A stretch of 64,000 nucleotides of DNA from Rickettsiales bacterium (GCA_002729235.1 PBTY01000017.1:1-64000); one strand, 5' to 3'. Shown: positions 10,601-19,936, counted from the stretch's first letter. A program made the numbers and translations. The notes: generated from the letters alone by a model not told the origin.

Positions 10601-13600
10601 CTTCATAGTTTATGGTAATGTCATCACCATAACATACTTCGTCAGCGGCAAAACCTGTGATTAATAATTGTTGATTAGTGATTGTACGACTAGCTGAGAT
10701 ATAATCAAACGGAACAATGTTTCCTTGAATAAAACTAAAGTTTTTGATGCTCACGTCAATATCGTCTCTCTCTTCTTGTCTGAATCTGAATCGAGTAGTA
10801 TTCGTCTTCATATCATCCTCTAGCTCTACCAGGTAAGTAGCATTTAGAGGCTCTTCTTCATCTGACTCAGGTAAAGAAACAATCTCTGTATAACTAGCTC
10901 CACCGTCAATTGAGTATTCAAAGACTAGATACTGATCAGATGCTAGATTCTCAGGAATCTCATCAAACATTACATCAAAAGAAATCAATGTAGAGTTCTC
11001 CAATTCACCAGCTTCGAAATCTCTAGTAGTGATCAAACCTCTACCACTATTATTTTCAAACACAACACCAGTTGCAAACAAAGAAGGTCCATTAGGGAAA
11101 TACTCTGTATTGTCATCAATGCTGTATAGATCCGATGAACTACCATTCAAGTTGATATAGTTTACAAAAATACTATTACCATCATTGTAGTTACCATCCA
11201 ATGCCCATCTGAACATGATTGTCTCATCATCTTCAGTTGCAGTGGCAAACAAACCATCAATGTCATAATCCAGACTATAGTAGTTGTAATATGACGTACC
11301 AAAATTGATAGCGTTTGTCCAGGTTTCACCACCATCTAATGAATATTGCATTCTAAAATATCCAAAGCTGTTTGAACCATAGTGGTAAACTCTACCTTCA
11401 ATATCTACATCAGTACCTAGATCTCTAATGGTCTGCTCATCAATTTCTGCAGTGATAATTTCCCAATAAAGGTCACCGTTAGTGAATCCATCTTGAGAAG
11501 CTATATCAGAAAGATCAGCAGAAGATGTTAGCTCTCCTACTTCACCAAGTGGTGCGTCCTCTGTGAACTCAATTTGGAAATCATAAGTGCCTCTCAAGTA
11601 AGGAGGTAGATCAACAGTAATGTCAGCATCTCCCAATTGAGTAGCCAGGATTAAATCTTCACCACTATCAAAATCCTTAACCAAAAGGTTTGCATAGTAT
11701 GCACTTAGGTCAACTGAAGTTGATCCATCTGTATCATCATTTTCTAAAGTCACAGAGAAAGTTGCTGAGTTACCAGCATAGAATGTCTCATTCTCATCAA
11801 ACAAGAAGTTTGTTTGAAGGGCTCTTACAAATACATCCAATTGAGCAACGACGTTATCATCGAAATCAAACTCATAAACTTCATCGTCTACTGTGAATTC
11901 AGCTGCTATCATTACATCATAAGTAGCATTAGGAACCCAAGATGGAATAGTAGCCTCAAACGTACCAAAATCGTCAGCTGTTCCAAGTACAAGATATTCA
12001 TCTGTGTCAGGATCAACAATGTCAATCGAGAAGGTATATGATGTACCAGCAGGGAAGTGACTTTCGTCTATTGCATCAGTATCTACCATCCATACATAGT
12101 CGAAGGTATCACCGTTGTAAACTGCAACAGAGCTATCAGCTTGTGCCCAAATGTAGTCGTCAAGGTTTGGCTCGTTAAGAGTTACTTCCTGATCCATTCC
12201 AGTTGTAGTGTAAGAAGCTGGATTGAACACATTTGACTCCCCTTTGTCAACAGAAATGTTGTTTAGAGTCCAAACGTGAGCATCTTCTCCTCCATTAATT
12301 GGTTGTCTCCATCTGAAAGAAGTAGTCTCTGTCTGGTACATTTCGTCAATCTCCACACTGTAGCTTCCTCCAGGATAAACCAATCCATCTTCTTCGTAAG
12401 TAGCATCTGTAACTGGGATTGCAGTAAATGTAGATCCATCAGTAGAAGCTTCTAGAATTGGAAGAACCAAAGTAGTTCCTTCAAGTCCACTGAATGTGAA
12501 ATCAAAGTTCAGTGTGATGGCTCCGAAATCAGCAAGATCCAACTCTCTTGTTGTCAGGTATCTTTCACCTGTTTCGTCAAATGTGATCGTTCCAGTGTAT
12601 CCAGACTGACCAGAATTTCTACCAGAAATAGCAACGAAATCATCGTCTTCTGTTAGATCCTCGGTTTCAGTAGCTGCTCTGTAAGTATCAGTATCAGACT
12701 CTTTAACGAATGGATAAACAGCGATCTCATAAGTAGGATCATCGTCTCCGAATCCTAATTGTGGAGCACTTACTGTTAACTGAACCGCTCCTGTAGCATC
12801 AGATTCACCAAGAACCATGTACTCACCAGAAACTGTTTCGTTCATGACCACAGCAAAGTCTACATCGTCTCCGAATGGACCATCCACGTTGTATTCTACT
12901 GTGAATTCTTCACCAAGATTGAATTCAGTATCATCAAGAGTTGCTAAACTGATAGACAACAATTCAAGATTAAGATCTGAAACATCACCCAAATCAAATT
13001 CCTCTTGAGCAACAGGCTCATAATCGGTGTATTCTACATCAAACCCGTAGAAATAAACATAATTTTCTGCATAAGTAGCAAATTCATCTTCATTGTAAAT
13101 GAATCTAACTAATACACTATCCATCCAAGCCTCTTCAGGAATTTCTTCGGATCCAAATAGATCAACGTAAGCATTAGTGATTGTTCCTGTAGCAAACTCT
13201 ACCCAGGTTTCACCTTTATCTGTTGAGTACTGAAGATATATATCCTGATCGCCGATATACCAGCCAGTGCTAGCTATTTGCATATCAAAATCTACTCTAC
13301 CTCCATAAGAGAAATCAAGAGGAATAGAAGTAGCGGATCTTTCACCTGTCTGACCAGATGGATTATAGAAATAATTATTATTATTATGTGCTACTCTATC
13401 ATCTAATGGGAAATATTCCGAAGAAAGAGTCTCATTTGATGACCAGGTATTGTTATCAACCACGAAGGTTCTAACTCCACTCATATCCATCAATGTCAAA
13501 CGGAAAGATGGCTCTCCTGAATAATCAAGACCTAATGGAAGAGTTGTTGTGATGTCATCACCAACTGTTACACTATCTTCTAGAGTCACATACTCATCCT

Positions 13601-16358
13601 CATTATTATCCCATACTTCAAGATACGCAAGTACATCATCATTGATGAATCCTACAGTTTCATAACTCACTGTAATTTCATTACTTGGATAAATGAATTC
13701 ATAAGTACCATCTGTAGTAGACTCAGAGGATGTCACAGAAATATTTGTAATTTGAACCTCATTAATTGTCAATGCAGCGGTTCCCGATTCTACTTCTCTG
13801 AAATCTGCCTGAATGTACACATCATAAATATCAGCAACTTTTGCAGGCACCTTCACAGTATGTGTTCCGGCTGCACTAAAATCGCCTAAATTGTACATTA
13901 CGTAATCCTCATCTAATAGTAAAGAGAATTCTGTATTTGTTGGGAAAGAACCTTCAATACTGAATGTAACTTCAAGGTCCATACCTGGATAGTAGTCAGT
14001 ACCAGCATCGAATGCGTCCAATGTAATAATAGGCTCGTTAACATCTAGAGACATTCCGTCATAATCCACATAAGTATACTCAAGAATGTTAGTTCCATTC
14101 ATAAACTGAATATCACTCAATTCCCAAGAATCAAGATCTAATCCGTTATTTGAAAGTTGTCTGAATCGGAACATAGTACCTGTACTTACTACTCCAGATA
14201 CTAGTGTATCCGAATCTAAAGTATAGGTAGTTCCACTTGTACCAGCAGCGTTAATACTAAAGTCTGCTAATGTAGTATAAGTAGTTCCATTGTCCGTTGA
14301 ATACTCCAATCTTACCTCGGTACCTGATGGGCTTCTAACACCATTAACTCTCTCTAGAGTGAATTCCATTGTTAGACCATCAGTTGTAGGAATTGAAATA
14401 GCAGGGGTAGTTAACCAACGATCACCAGCTTCAGTGAATGTCACTGACATATCCACATCATCATACTCACCACCATCAAAGGAAATCTCTGAATCCTCAT
14501 CTTCTGCATCATAATCATCGAAAACATCTACATCTAAACCGATAATAGCAGTCGAACCATCATAAAGTTTAACTTCTACATCAAGTCCAACATCGTAGGT
14601 AACATTTGCAGGAATAGTTCCAGTGATTACCAATGAATCAGTTGCTGCAGTTACACTAACATTTGCATTTTCAAGAACAAATAGATCATCTATAACTACT
14701 GCGAAATCAGCAGAATCTGCCTCTGCATCAAATCCATATGTTTTAGCCAATATGGTGATTTCATCACCAGGGAAAGCCTCAGTTATCGCATCATCGTTAT
14801 CATCAAGAATTGACAAAACTTCAATGCTATAATTTGTTGGATTCGCTGGTGCGAATACATAATTGCTATTGAAATCTTCTCTATATTGAATTACATCGAT
14901 ATTAGTCAACCACCAATCGTTAGAACCAGATCCTTCTGAAGTACTAACTTGTCTAACTCTAAACTGAGTGGAAGAAGAGATCATTCCACCTGAAACCTCA
15001 TATGTATATGTAGTATTGAAGTTTCCTGTCAGTGTATCAATAGAAGTCCAGGTAGAACCATTAGTGCTATACTGCACCATCAATCCATTATCTGACGTAA
15101 ATGTATTTCCATCTGAAGAAGCACCTACTTCTAAAGTAACATAAGACTCACCTGATAAATCTTCTGCTGGTGTTCTGACACTTCTTACACCGCTCGCTCC
15201 AAAATACATCGAGAACCCAGTACTAGTAGAACCAGTCGCAGTAAGGTCAGTAGCTTCGTAATCATAAATAGGTGTATCAGTATTTCCATAAACTCCTGCT
15301 AGATACAAATCAGCATCATCATCATATGGCCAACTGCCAGACAAAGTACCGGACGTATCAGTCGTAGAGGCAATTATATATCTGTCTGTTGGATCATAAA
15401 GATCACCTGAATACAAATAAATAGTCGCATTAGTAGTGAAACCGTAAGCGTCGTAATCAAATTCTACAAGCTCTCCTACGTAAGTACTTACTGTATCGTT
15501 ACTTGTAATAATTGTAGGAGAAGCAATAGTAAACCCTCCATTATTAACTACACCGTAACGAATGAACGAATCATCATTTGATTGAATTCTCAACTCTGAT
15601 ACAATCCATTCTAACGTATCAGCTGCAAGTGTATCTCCACCCTGCTGACTTAATCTGAATCGAACTCCAGTAGTTAAAGCTCCCTCTGGAAGCTTGAAAA
15701 CCAATGTATCGTTAACAGCAGTAAATTCTGAATCTCCTTCAATGTCACTCATAGAAGTAGTATCATCACCTACGATGTACTCGAGTGTCACTGGATTGCT
15801 TGAAGTTACACTGTCGGCATCTAGACTTACAAAAAGGGTGTAATTGTCGCCATCATCATAGTCAGCTGATGCTGAAGTAATGGATCGATCCGTGCTAGCA
15901 AAATCGAAACTTAAGTTATAGGCAAATTCATCAGTTCCTGACAATGTCAGAGTACCAACGGTAATTTGATTATCTGACAATTCACTATCACTTCCTACAG
16001 AACCACTATTACCAGCAACAACCAATAGATCATAAGTATCTGGATCATTTGGTAAATTTCCTGTTAAAGTTCCATTAGTAGAAGTTTGTGAATCTAGCAT
16101 GTGATCTCCATCTGAATACTCTCCATCACCATCCACATCTAATACCAGGTAAAAGACGGTTCCAGTAGGCCAAGAGTAATCCGAAGAGTAAGTCACATCA
16201 ATCTCCTCGTAGGGATAATAGCTTCCACCATTAGCTGGCGTGCTGACTGCATCAATCGTAAACGATTGCCCGCTAGCCATAAACGCAAAAAAGCCCATCA
16301 TCATGACAAGCAGCCCTCGTGCGTTTCGCATTAAATATTGTTTGTAATTATTTATCAT
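7620..16358 (-). CDS. Giant T9SS-secreted exoprotein with Asp-box and Ig-like modules
   Basis: A secreted protein of 2,912 residues, very acidic and rich in Thr/Ser. A Sec signal peptide (about 1-31, ending in ASGQ) leads into alternating beta-sandwich modules. At least six carry an Asp-box-like turn of the S-x-D-x-G-x-T/S-W/Y type: near residues 432, 690, 1045, 1303, 1676 and 1815. These recall reelin-type repeats or sialidase-like subdomains. From about 2220, three Ig-like units begin FCEG or FCDG and contain YYRWY or YYQWN. The C-terminus (from NTYPNPTTN near 2836 to NIRIVKQ) is a type A T9SS sorting domain, so the protein should cross the outer membrane and be anchored or released. An adhesin or gliding-associated role is inferred. 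No catalytic motif was recognised. The outer-membrane barrel gene lies 17 nt upstream. Confidence 0.9.
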   Translation of the reverse strand: MINNYKQYLMRNARGLLVMMMGFFAFMASGQSFTIDAVSTPANGGSYYPYEEIDVTYSSDYSWPTGTVFYLVLDVDGDGEYSDGDHMLDSQTSTNGTLTGNLPNDPDTYDLLVVAGNSGSVGSDSELSDNQITVGTLTLSGTDEFAYNLSFDFASTDRSITSASADYDDGDNYTLFVSLDADSVTSSNPVTLEYIVGDDTTSMSDIEGDSEFTAVNDTLVFKLPEGALTTGVRFRLSQQGGDTLAADTLEWIVSELRIQSNDDSFIRYGVVNNGGFTIASPTIITSNDTVSTYVGELVEFDYDAYGFTTNATIYLYSGDLYDPTDRYIIASTTDTSGTLSGSWPYDDDADLYLAGVYGNTDTPIYDYEATDLTATGSTSTGFSMYFGASGVRSVRTPAEDLSGESYVTLEVGASSDGNTFTSDNGLMVQYSTNGSTWTSIDTLTGNFNTTYTYEVSGGMISSSTQFRVRQVSTSEGSGSNDWWLTNIDVIQYREDFNSNYVFAPANPTNYSIEVLSILDDNDDAITEAFPGDEITILAKTYGFDAEADSADFAVVIDDLFVLENANVSVTAATDSLVITGTIPANVTYDVGLDVEVKLYDGSTAIIGLDVDVFDDYDAEDEDSEISFDGGEYDDVDMSVTFTEAGDRWLTTPAISIPTTDGLTMEFTLERVNGVRSPSGTEVRLEYSTDNGTTYTTLADFSINAAGTSGTTYTLDSDTLVSGVVSTGTMFRFRQLSNNGLDLDSWELSDIQFMNGTNILEYTYVDYDGMSLDVNEPIITLDAFDAGTDYYPGMDLEVTFSIEGSFPTNTEFSLLLDEDYVMYNLGDFSAAGTHTVKVPAKVADIYDVYIQADFREVESGTAALTINEVQITNISVTSSESTTDGTYEFIYPSNEITVSYETVGFINDDVLAYLEVWDNNEDEYVTLEDSVTVGDDITTTLPLGLDYSGEPSFRLTLMDMSGVRTFVVDNNTWSSNETLSSEYFPLDDRVAHNNNNYFYNPSGQTGERSATSIPLDFSYGGRVDFDMQIASTGWYIGDQDIYLQYSTDKGETWVEFATGTITNAYVDLFGSEEIPEEAWMDSVLVRFIYNEDEFATYAENYVYFYGFDVEYTDYEPVAQEEFDLGDVSDLNLELLSISLATLDDTEFNLGEEFTVEYNVDGPFGDDVDFAVVMNETVSGEYMVLGESDATGAVQLTVSAPQLGFGDDDPTYEIAVYPFVKESDTDTYRAATETEDLTEDDDFVAISGRNSGQSGYTGTITFDETGERYLTTRELDLADFGAITLNFDFTFSGLEGTTLVLPILEASTDGSTFTAIPVTDATYEEDGLVYPGGSYSVEIDEMYQTETTSFRWRQPINGGEDAHVWTLNNISVDKGESNVFNPASYTTTGMDQEVTLNEPNLDDYIWAQADSSVAVYNGDTFDYVWMVDTDAIDESHFPAGTSYTFSIDIVDPDTDEYLVLGTADDFGTFEATIPSWVPNATYDVMIAAEFTVDDEVYEFDFDDNVVAQLDVFVRALQTNFLFDENETFYAGNSATFSVTLENDDTDGSTSVDLSAYYANLLVKDFDSGEDLILATQLGDADITVDLPPYLRGTYDFQIEFTEDAPLGEVGELTSSADLSDIASQDGFTNGDLYWEIITAEIDEQTIRDLGTDVDIEGRVYHYGSNSFGYFRMQYSLDGGETWTNAINFGTSYYNYYSLDYDIDGLFATATEDDETIMFRWALDGNYNDGNSIFVNYINLNGSSSDLYSIDDNTEYFPNGPSLFATGVVFENNSGRGLITTRDFEAGELENSTLISFDVMFDEIPENLASDQYLVFEYSIDGGASYTEIVSLPESDEEEPLNATYLVELEDDMKTNTTRFRFRQEERDDIDVSIKNFSFIQGNIVPFDYISASRTITNQQLLITGFAADEVCYGDDITINYEVRGKFGEDNLVEVTAEGDASGSVSFDDLFSVVDGTGSITLSLPSDIMDEGDDNDWFRFTLDYDDETNEDYDYSGSGVVSELSVEVIAPIEQDLSFSFDDPLECSPEDVVVTISNPQDYFMYEVLNTEDNSVLGSLTYDPETGDNEVNIGTLSEDVDITVRVTSMSSTGLTCNTRTQDDIETVEVQATYKLFRRGYNNTGVRLLVNDGDSRTICGSSYEVRLSVNRDAESSDASTSIVEWFRDDLSTPVSISGSILGDNETLLTGDYFARVTETSGDIVCEYITESFSVTAVETPDRPVATVVSGDLTFCEGEGEVVLSGPDGFEYYQWNYGQTTQQITVDAAGSYTVRVSNVPFDIGCASSYSEAIVVESSDLIDFKVQSASSTSDQYAISEGQALQGCESKYIYFYGDNSTSFAGIVKIYKDGVEYASTTGSGYSITESGEYYAEWISDDLNATCTAESPTFTVEILTQPDTPSILASGALEFCEGGSVTLTATTGHTYYRWYRNGTLLNSNSETLTVTQNSGRYQVEVADVPFSVGCTSDLSKGVEVTVYNEPTLTLNSNYYGNFSGGEIFEICSSSSDDLYLRSYNSASYPVVWYLDGAPIEASEVQPSTSSLYTYVYPTASGQYHFETTIGNSANACTFVSEPVNVVYNEQPAAVTIATPATTSFCDGETEVTLEADAGFTNYRWYFNGSPLTDGTGTSNTLTVNRAGEYTVTVANEAGCESEISNRIIIEEIALPSTSINIFEYDSDCSTGDLIIGVNNTNSEFDYQLTLRETGEPFGPVFTGSTSDTIYVTLSGLTTYTQFGVEVSYADGTGCTNSVEYVDAVEPDFVVLDLSGNTITADISGDYIDYTWYRNDVELRNVTGTTLTVTDAATYSIEVVFEGGCTMTSNAVALTSAGRVSNPVDGKVVANTYPNPTTNIVNLDIPGDDMGEYKVQIMTLSGQIIMSETFNKETEQFTQSFNISTLKAGIYNMTVVKGDNVENIRIVKQ

Positions 16359-16375
16359 TGTTTGCAGTGATTTAA

Positions 16376-17068
16376 TTAAAGAAATTTAAATCCTATTCGA
16401 ATGGAGTTCATAGTGTTGATTGAACCAACACTGGTTTGAACACCTTCCTGGAATAGTTCTCCATCTACCTCGATATCGGACCATTTGTATTGAGCCAATC
16501 TGAATCCAATTTCAGCTCCAATGTAAAAATTAGAACTAAAGTGGTAATCAGCTCCTACGCCTGCACCAACACCAAACATGAAGTAACCACGATCACCTGT
16601 GTAGTAATCGCTCGAACTGCTTGGAACGGAAGTAGCTCCATTAACATTCGACTGTGTGGTAGACTCCAGGGAGGCAAACTGCTGCCCAATTAAGAGGTCA
16701 AGAGCCGCATACGAGCGGAATCCATTTTCAATTCTGAAATGGTACTCGCAACCAGGCATAAGTGTGTACATGCTACTGTTCACTACTACATCTGGTGACA
16801 CTTGATTATTGTACAAATCCATATTGATCCCTAGCCGGGGTACAATATTGGTTGTAACAGCATATCTGGCTCGAAATGAGCCAAAACTTAGAAAGGTCCC
16901 ATCCGTCGAATTCGGTAAATCTCGACTGAAAGGAGAACCTGTGATTTCAAAGGCTAAATCACCAGCATCGAAGAACCCTCCTCCCCCAGAAGACGATTCA
17001 TCGTCTTGGGCGTACAGAGTACTCCAACTGGCTACAAAAGCCAATAAAACCAGAACACATTTTCGCAT
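16376..17068 (-). CDS. Outer-membrane beta-barrel protein
   Basis: A 230-residue secreted protein with a signal peptide (cleavage after WSTLYAQ), a glycine/serine linker and a C-terminal half of alternating amphipathic strands (YFMFGVGAGVGADYHF, FYIGAEIGFRLAQYKW). It ends in IGFKFL, a typical outer-membrane C-terminus with a terminal aromatic region. Size suggests an eight-stranded barrel. It is first in an apparent operon with the giant exoprotein 17 nt downstream. It does not resemble the PorP/SprF barrels that often sit beside SprB-like adhesins, so a dedicated export role is only a possibility. Confidence 0.8.
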   Translation of the reverse strand: MRKCVLVLLAFVASWSTLYAQDDESSSGGGGFFDAGDLAFEITGSPFSRDLPNSTDGTFLSFGSFRARYAVTTNIVPRLGINMDLYNNQVSPDVVVNSSMYTLMPGCEYHFRIENGFRSYAALDLLIGQQFASLESTTQSNVNGATSVPSSSSDYYTGDRGYFMFGVGAGVGADYHFSSNFYIGAEIGFRLAQYKWSDIEVDGELFQEGVQTSVGSINTMNSIRIGFKFL

Positions 17069-17152
17069 AAGTGTAAATGGTTAGGGTTGAAAAATCAATT
17101 TTGGCGGTTTAATTAAGAAGGGAAAAAAGGCGGCTCCTTATTAAAACCACAA

Positions 17153-17160
17153 CAAACCTA
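17153..17160 (-). promoter_or_regulatory. -7 element for the surface-protein operon
   Basis: The minus strand reads TAGGTTTG, a perfect match to TAnnTTTG, 85 nt before the start at 17068. No TTG stands at the expected -33 spacing. Confidence 0.4.
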
Positions 17161-17348
17161 GGAAAAATCTAATTCAGATACTATACCCAATTTTAGGTAG
17201 AAGCTCAGAATTATTGTATTGATAACAATAAGCCTTCAATATTTGAAAATTTATCAATCAATACGCATTTTTTTAGGTCTGAATTTACAATTTCATCATA
17301 AAAAATTAATATTCCATCACTTTACATAAAAAAATAGACGGATGCAAT

Positions 17349-17377
17349 ATTTATTTAGACTAAATAAATCATTTATT
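17349..17377. repeat. Overlapping alternating palindromes before the AI-2E permease gene
   Basis: ATTTATTTAG (17349-17358) and CTAAATAAAT (17360-17369) form a perfect 10-bp inverted repeat around one base. The second arm also pairs with ATTTATT at 17371-17377. The result is three half-sites in alternating orientation, ending 11 nt before the ATG. They could be an operator for a dimeric regulator or, if transcribed, two mutually exclusive weak hairpins. Confidence 0.7.
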
Positions 17378-17388
17378 ATCTTCCCTAA

Positions 17389-18453
17389 ATGAACAAGCAC
17401 CTTGACATTAAAAAGATATCTCACTTCATTCTAATCATCATTGGACTGACGGTGATATTAATCTACTCCCGGGAGTACGCTATCCCATTCATAATAGCCC
17501 TGTTGGTATGGTTTATCATACACGAATTGAGGGAAAACATTCAGCAAGTGCCTTGGCTCAAAAAAAACTGCCCTATGTGGCTTCAAAGCGCGATTGGCTT
17601 TGTGGTAATTAATGCGGTGATCCTTCTTCTTTTAGAATTACTTTATGTTAGCATGTCAGAGTTATTGGAGTCTATTGCGGTATATGAGAGCAATCTGGAT
17701 AAAAGCTTACTCCAAATTAACGCTTTGACTGGGGTGGACTTAAGTGATCATGCACTGAAATACATTCAAGAAATTGATCTGGCAGCCACCGCTTCTACTC
17801 TATTTGATTATATTTCTGTTCTACTCGGCGATTCATTTTTAATACTCATCTATGTACTTTTTCTATTATTAGAAGAGTCAGTATTCAATTACAAACTGGA
17901 TGCATTGTATTCTGATGAGAAACGTAAGAAGAAAATAGTCGCTCTGTTCCAAAAAATGGATCACAGTATTAGCAAATACTTAACTTTAAAAACAATAGTC
18001 TCATTGATAACAGGTGGTTTGAGTTATATCGTGCTGCTAATTATAGGTATAGATGCACCAATATTCTGGGCCCTTTTAATTTTTGTACTTAACTATATTC
18101 CTACGATAGGCTCATTGATCGCCACTCTATTCCCTGCAGCTTTTGCGGTTGTTCAATTTGGTGAATTTGGGCCAATGTTCCTTGTTCTCATATCTGTTGG
18201 TGCTATTCAGGTAATTGTGGGTAATGTCCTGGAACCTAAGTTAATGGGAGACTCACTGAACATTAGCTCATTGGTTGTAATTTTATCTTTAACCATTTGG
18301 GGAGCAATTTGGGGGGTAATGGGCATGATATTAAGTGTACCAATCACGGTGATTATGATTGTGGTGTTCGAAGAGATACCACAACTCAGAAGTGTCGCCA
18401 TCTTACTATCAGAAAAAGGGCAGTTGAAAAATCTCGCAGATGAGGATAATTGA
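17389..18453 (+). CDS. AI-2E family (PerM-type) membrane permease
   Basis: A 354-residue inner-membrane protein of the AI-2 exporter/PerM superfamily, whose members include autoinducer-2 exporters and Na+/H+ antiporters. Hydrophobic segments lie near residues 11-45, 62-85, 140-160, 200-240, 245-280 and 290-330, giving about eight helices. The conserved C-terminal signature is seen in LNYIPTIGSLIATLFP and, further on, VLEPKLMGDSLNISSL. No quorum-sensing gene lies nearby, so the substrate is open. The start is ATG with no Shine-Dalgarno. Alternating palindromes lie directly upstream. Confidence 0.9.
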   Translation: MNKHLDIKKISHFILIIIGLTVILIYSREYAIPFIIALLVWFIIHELRENIQQVPWLKKNCPMWLQSAIGFVVINAVILLLLELLYVSMSELLESIAVYESNLDKSLLQINALTGVDLSDHALKYIQEIDLAATASTLFDYISVLLGDSFLILIYVLFLLLEESVFNYKLDALYSDEKRKKKIVALFQKMDHSISKYLTLKTIVSLITGGLSYIVLLIIGIDAPIFWALLIFVLNYIPTIGSLIATLFPAAFAVVQFGEFGPMFLVLISVGAIQVIVGNVLEPKLMGDSLNISSLVVILSLTIWGAIWGVMGMILSVPITVIMIVVFEEIPQLRSVAILLSEKGQLKNLADEDN

Positions 18454-18496
18454 ACCAAATGACCTTTTGTTTGTTACAAAAAATAAAAACATTCAC

Positions 18497-19294
18497 ATGA
18501 AACGTACCAGTTTACAAGCTTTGCCATTTTTGATGGCTCTAATTATTTTTTCTTGTAGCTCTCCGAATAAATCAACAGAGTCGGGAGAATCTTCAGACGA
18601 AGTTTTGGGAGAAACTAAATATACCGTCTATAAAGCACCAGTATCATACGACTACCCAGGTGCTAGCTTAAAAATGGTTGCTCCTGAAACACTATTAGAT
18701 ACAGGTGAAACAACCTTTACCTTTGAAGTTACTAACTATGAATTAGGCATTCAAACTCCAGATGCTGAAGCAAGAGGTATTGCCAACTCTGGTAAAGGGC
18801 AGCATATTCATTTCATCCTTAACAACGATCCGTATTCTGCTCACTATGAGCCTGAGTTTACTAAAAACTTACCGGAAGGAAAACACGTTGTATTGGCATT
18901 TTTGTCAAGATCATATCACGAAGCAGTGAAAAATGATTCTTCTTATGTATTACAAGAGTTAGTAGTAGGAACTCCTGATGAAAGTGAGCCTTCTTTTGAC
19001 GCCATGGCAGAGCATCTTTTTTACAGTAGACCTAAAGGAACGTATAGTGGAAAAGATACAGAGAAGTTGATGTTAGACTTCTTCTTGTTTAACACTTCTA
19101 TTTCTCCTGAAGGTAATAAAGTAAGAGCTACCATCAATGGAGAGGAGCATATGATCACTGAGTGGGCTCCATACTATATTGAAGGTTTAGAAAAAGGTGA
19201 AGTTACCGTGAAACTTGAGTTAATAGATAAGGATGGTAATAACATTCCTGGACCATACAATACAGTTGAAAGAATTGTAACATTAGCTGAATAA
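18497..19294 (+). CDS. Lipoprotein of unknown function with HxH motif
   Basis: A 265-residue lipoprotein. The frame is open from 18440, inside the permease gene, but the ATG at 18497 gives a clean lipoprotein signal (MKRTSLQALPFLMALIIFSC) and is the better start. The mature part looks like two beta-sandwich domains. The first has GKGQHIHFILNNDPYSAHYE, a histidine-rich stretch that could bind metal, followed by GKHVVLAFLSRSYHE. The second ends with a GPYNTVERIVTL strand. I do not recognise the family with confidence; a cupredoxin- or DUF4399-like fold is one possibility. A clear terminator follows. Confidence 0.8.
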   Translation: MKRTSLQALPFLMALIIFSCSSPNKSTESGESSDEVLGETKYTVYKAPVSYDYPGASLKMVAPETLLDTGETTFTFEVTNYELGIQTPDAEARGIANSGKGQHIHFILNNDPYSAHYEPEFTKNLPEGKHVVLAFLSRSYHEAVKNDSSYVLQELVVGTPDESEPSFDAMAEHLFYSRPKGTYSGKDTEKLMLDFFLFNTSISPEGNKVRATINGEEHMITEWAPYYIEGLEKGEVTVKLELIDKDGNNIPGPYNTVERIVTLAE

Positions 19295-19319
19295 TCACCA
19301 TACTCATTCGAAATATTAT

Positions 19320-19351
19320 AATCCCATCACACTGCTGTGATGGGATTTTTT
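19320..19351 (+). terminator. Rho-independent terminator
   Basis: The arms ATCCCATCAC and GTGATGGGAT enclose a short loop and are followed by six T residues. It ends transcription of the lipoprotein gene and lies just 10 nt before the next ATG at 19361. Confidence 0.85.
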
Positions 19352-19360
19352 GTATCTTAG

Positions 19361-19936
19361 ATGGCTGATATTCAATCAAATACCACCATGAACTCCTCAA
19401 TTAACTCATCAAATGTTGTAAGCATCCTTCAAGAAAACGGTTATAAAATCGTTGAGAAAGGCCGAACAATTACCCTTAAAAAACCCAATTCTGGTAGTAT
19501 AACCACATTTATTCTATTTGGGATAATTGGCTCATTGCTTCTAACAATAGGGGTTTACATAGGACTGCACACGGCAACGATTTTATCTGGATTGGTATTC
19601 CTGGGAGTTCCGTTAATTTATGAACGATACAAATATCCAAACCAAATCATCATTGATGAGGAAAATCAAAAGATGACCTTAAAATCGGGCTATACCTTCA
19701 CCAAAGTCTATCGATTCAACGACATTAGTTCTCTGGAAGTGGACGAGTCAGTTGTAACAAGTGATGTTAGTCCCTTCAAAGACGGTTACCAGGATTTTAT
19801 TTACAGTTTCAAGGTACATATAGGCAAAGACCAACATAAGTTAATGAACCTGGTCTTTAGGAAACAAAGTGAAACATCAGTGGGTGCATTGACAACCTAC
19901 CTATCTGATAGATTGGCTCTTCAAAAAACAACTTAA
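19361..19936 (+). CDS. Membrane protein of unknown function
   Basis: A 191-residue protein with two adjacent hydrophobic helices (about residues 45-62 and 66-82) between a short N-terminal cytoplasmic region and a C-terminal beta-rich domain. A DEENQKMTLKSGYTFTKVYRF stretch recalls PH-like domains of small bacterial membrane proteins. An internal ATG at 19388 is an alternative start. It overlaps the convergent gene at 19933 by four bases. No family is recognised and no function can be given. Confidence 0.65.
   Translation: MADIQSNTTMNSSINSSNVVSILQENGYKIVEKGRTITLKKPNSGSITTFILFGIIGSLLLTIGVYIGLHTATILSGLVFLGVPLIYERYKYPNQIIIDEENQKMTLKSGYTFTKVYRFNDISSLEVDESVVTSDVSPFKDGYQDFIYSFKVHIGKDQHKLMNLVFRKQSETSVGALTTYLSDRLALQKTT

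Larger units (their letters stand above)
17069..17388. other. Divergent intergenic region
   Basis: 320 AT-rich bases between the divergent beta-barrel and AI-2E-type permease genes. It holds a TAGGTTTG -7 element for the minus strand and a set of alternating palindromes just before 17389, both listed separately. No coding potential or RNA gene was seen. Confidence 0.6.

Noticed and set aside
18440-18496. Extended start of the HxH lipoprotein overlapping the permease gene
   Set aside because: The ATG at 18497 leads directly into a lipoprotein signal peptide; the longer form would put 19 polar residues before it.
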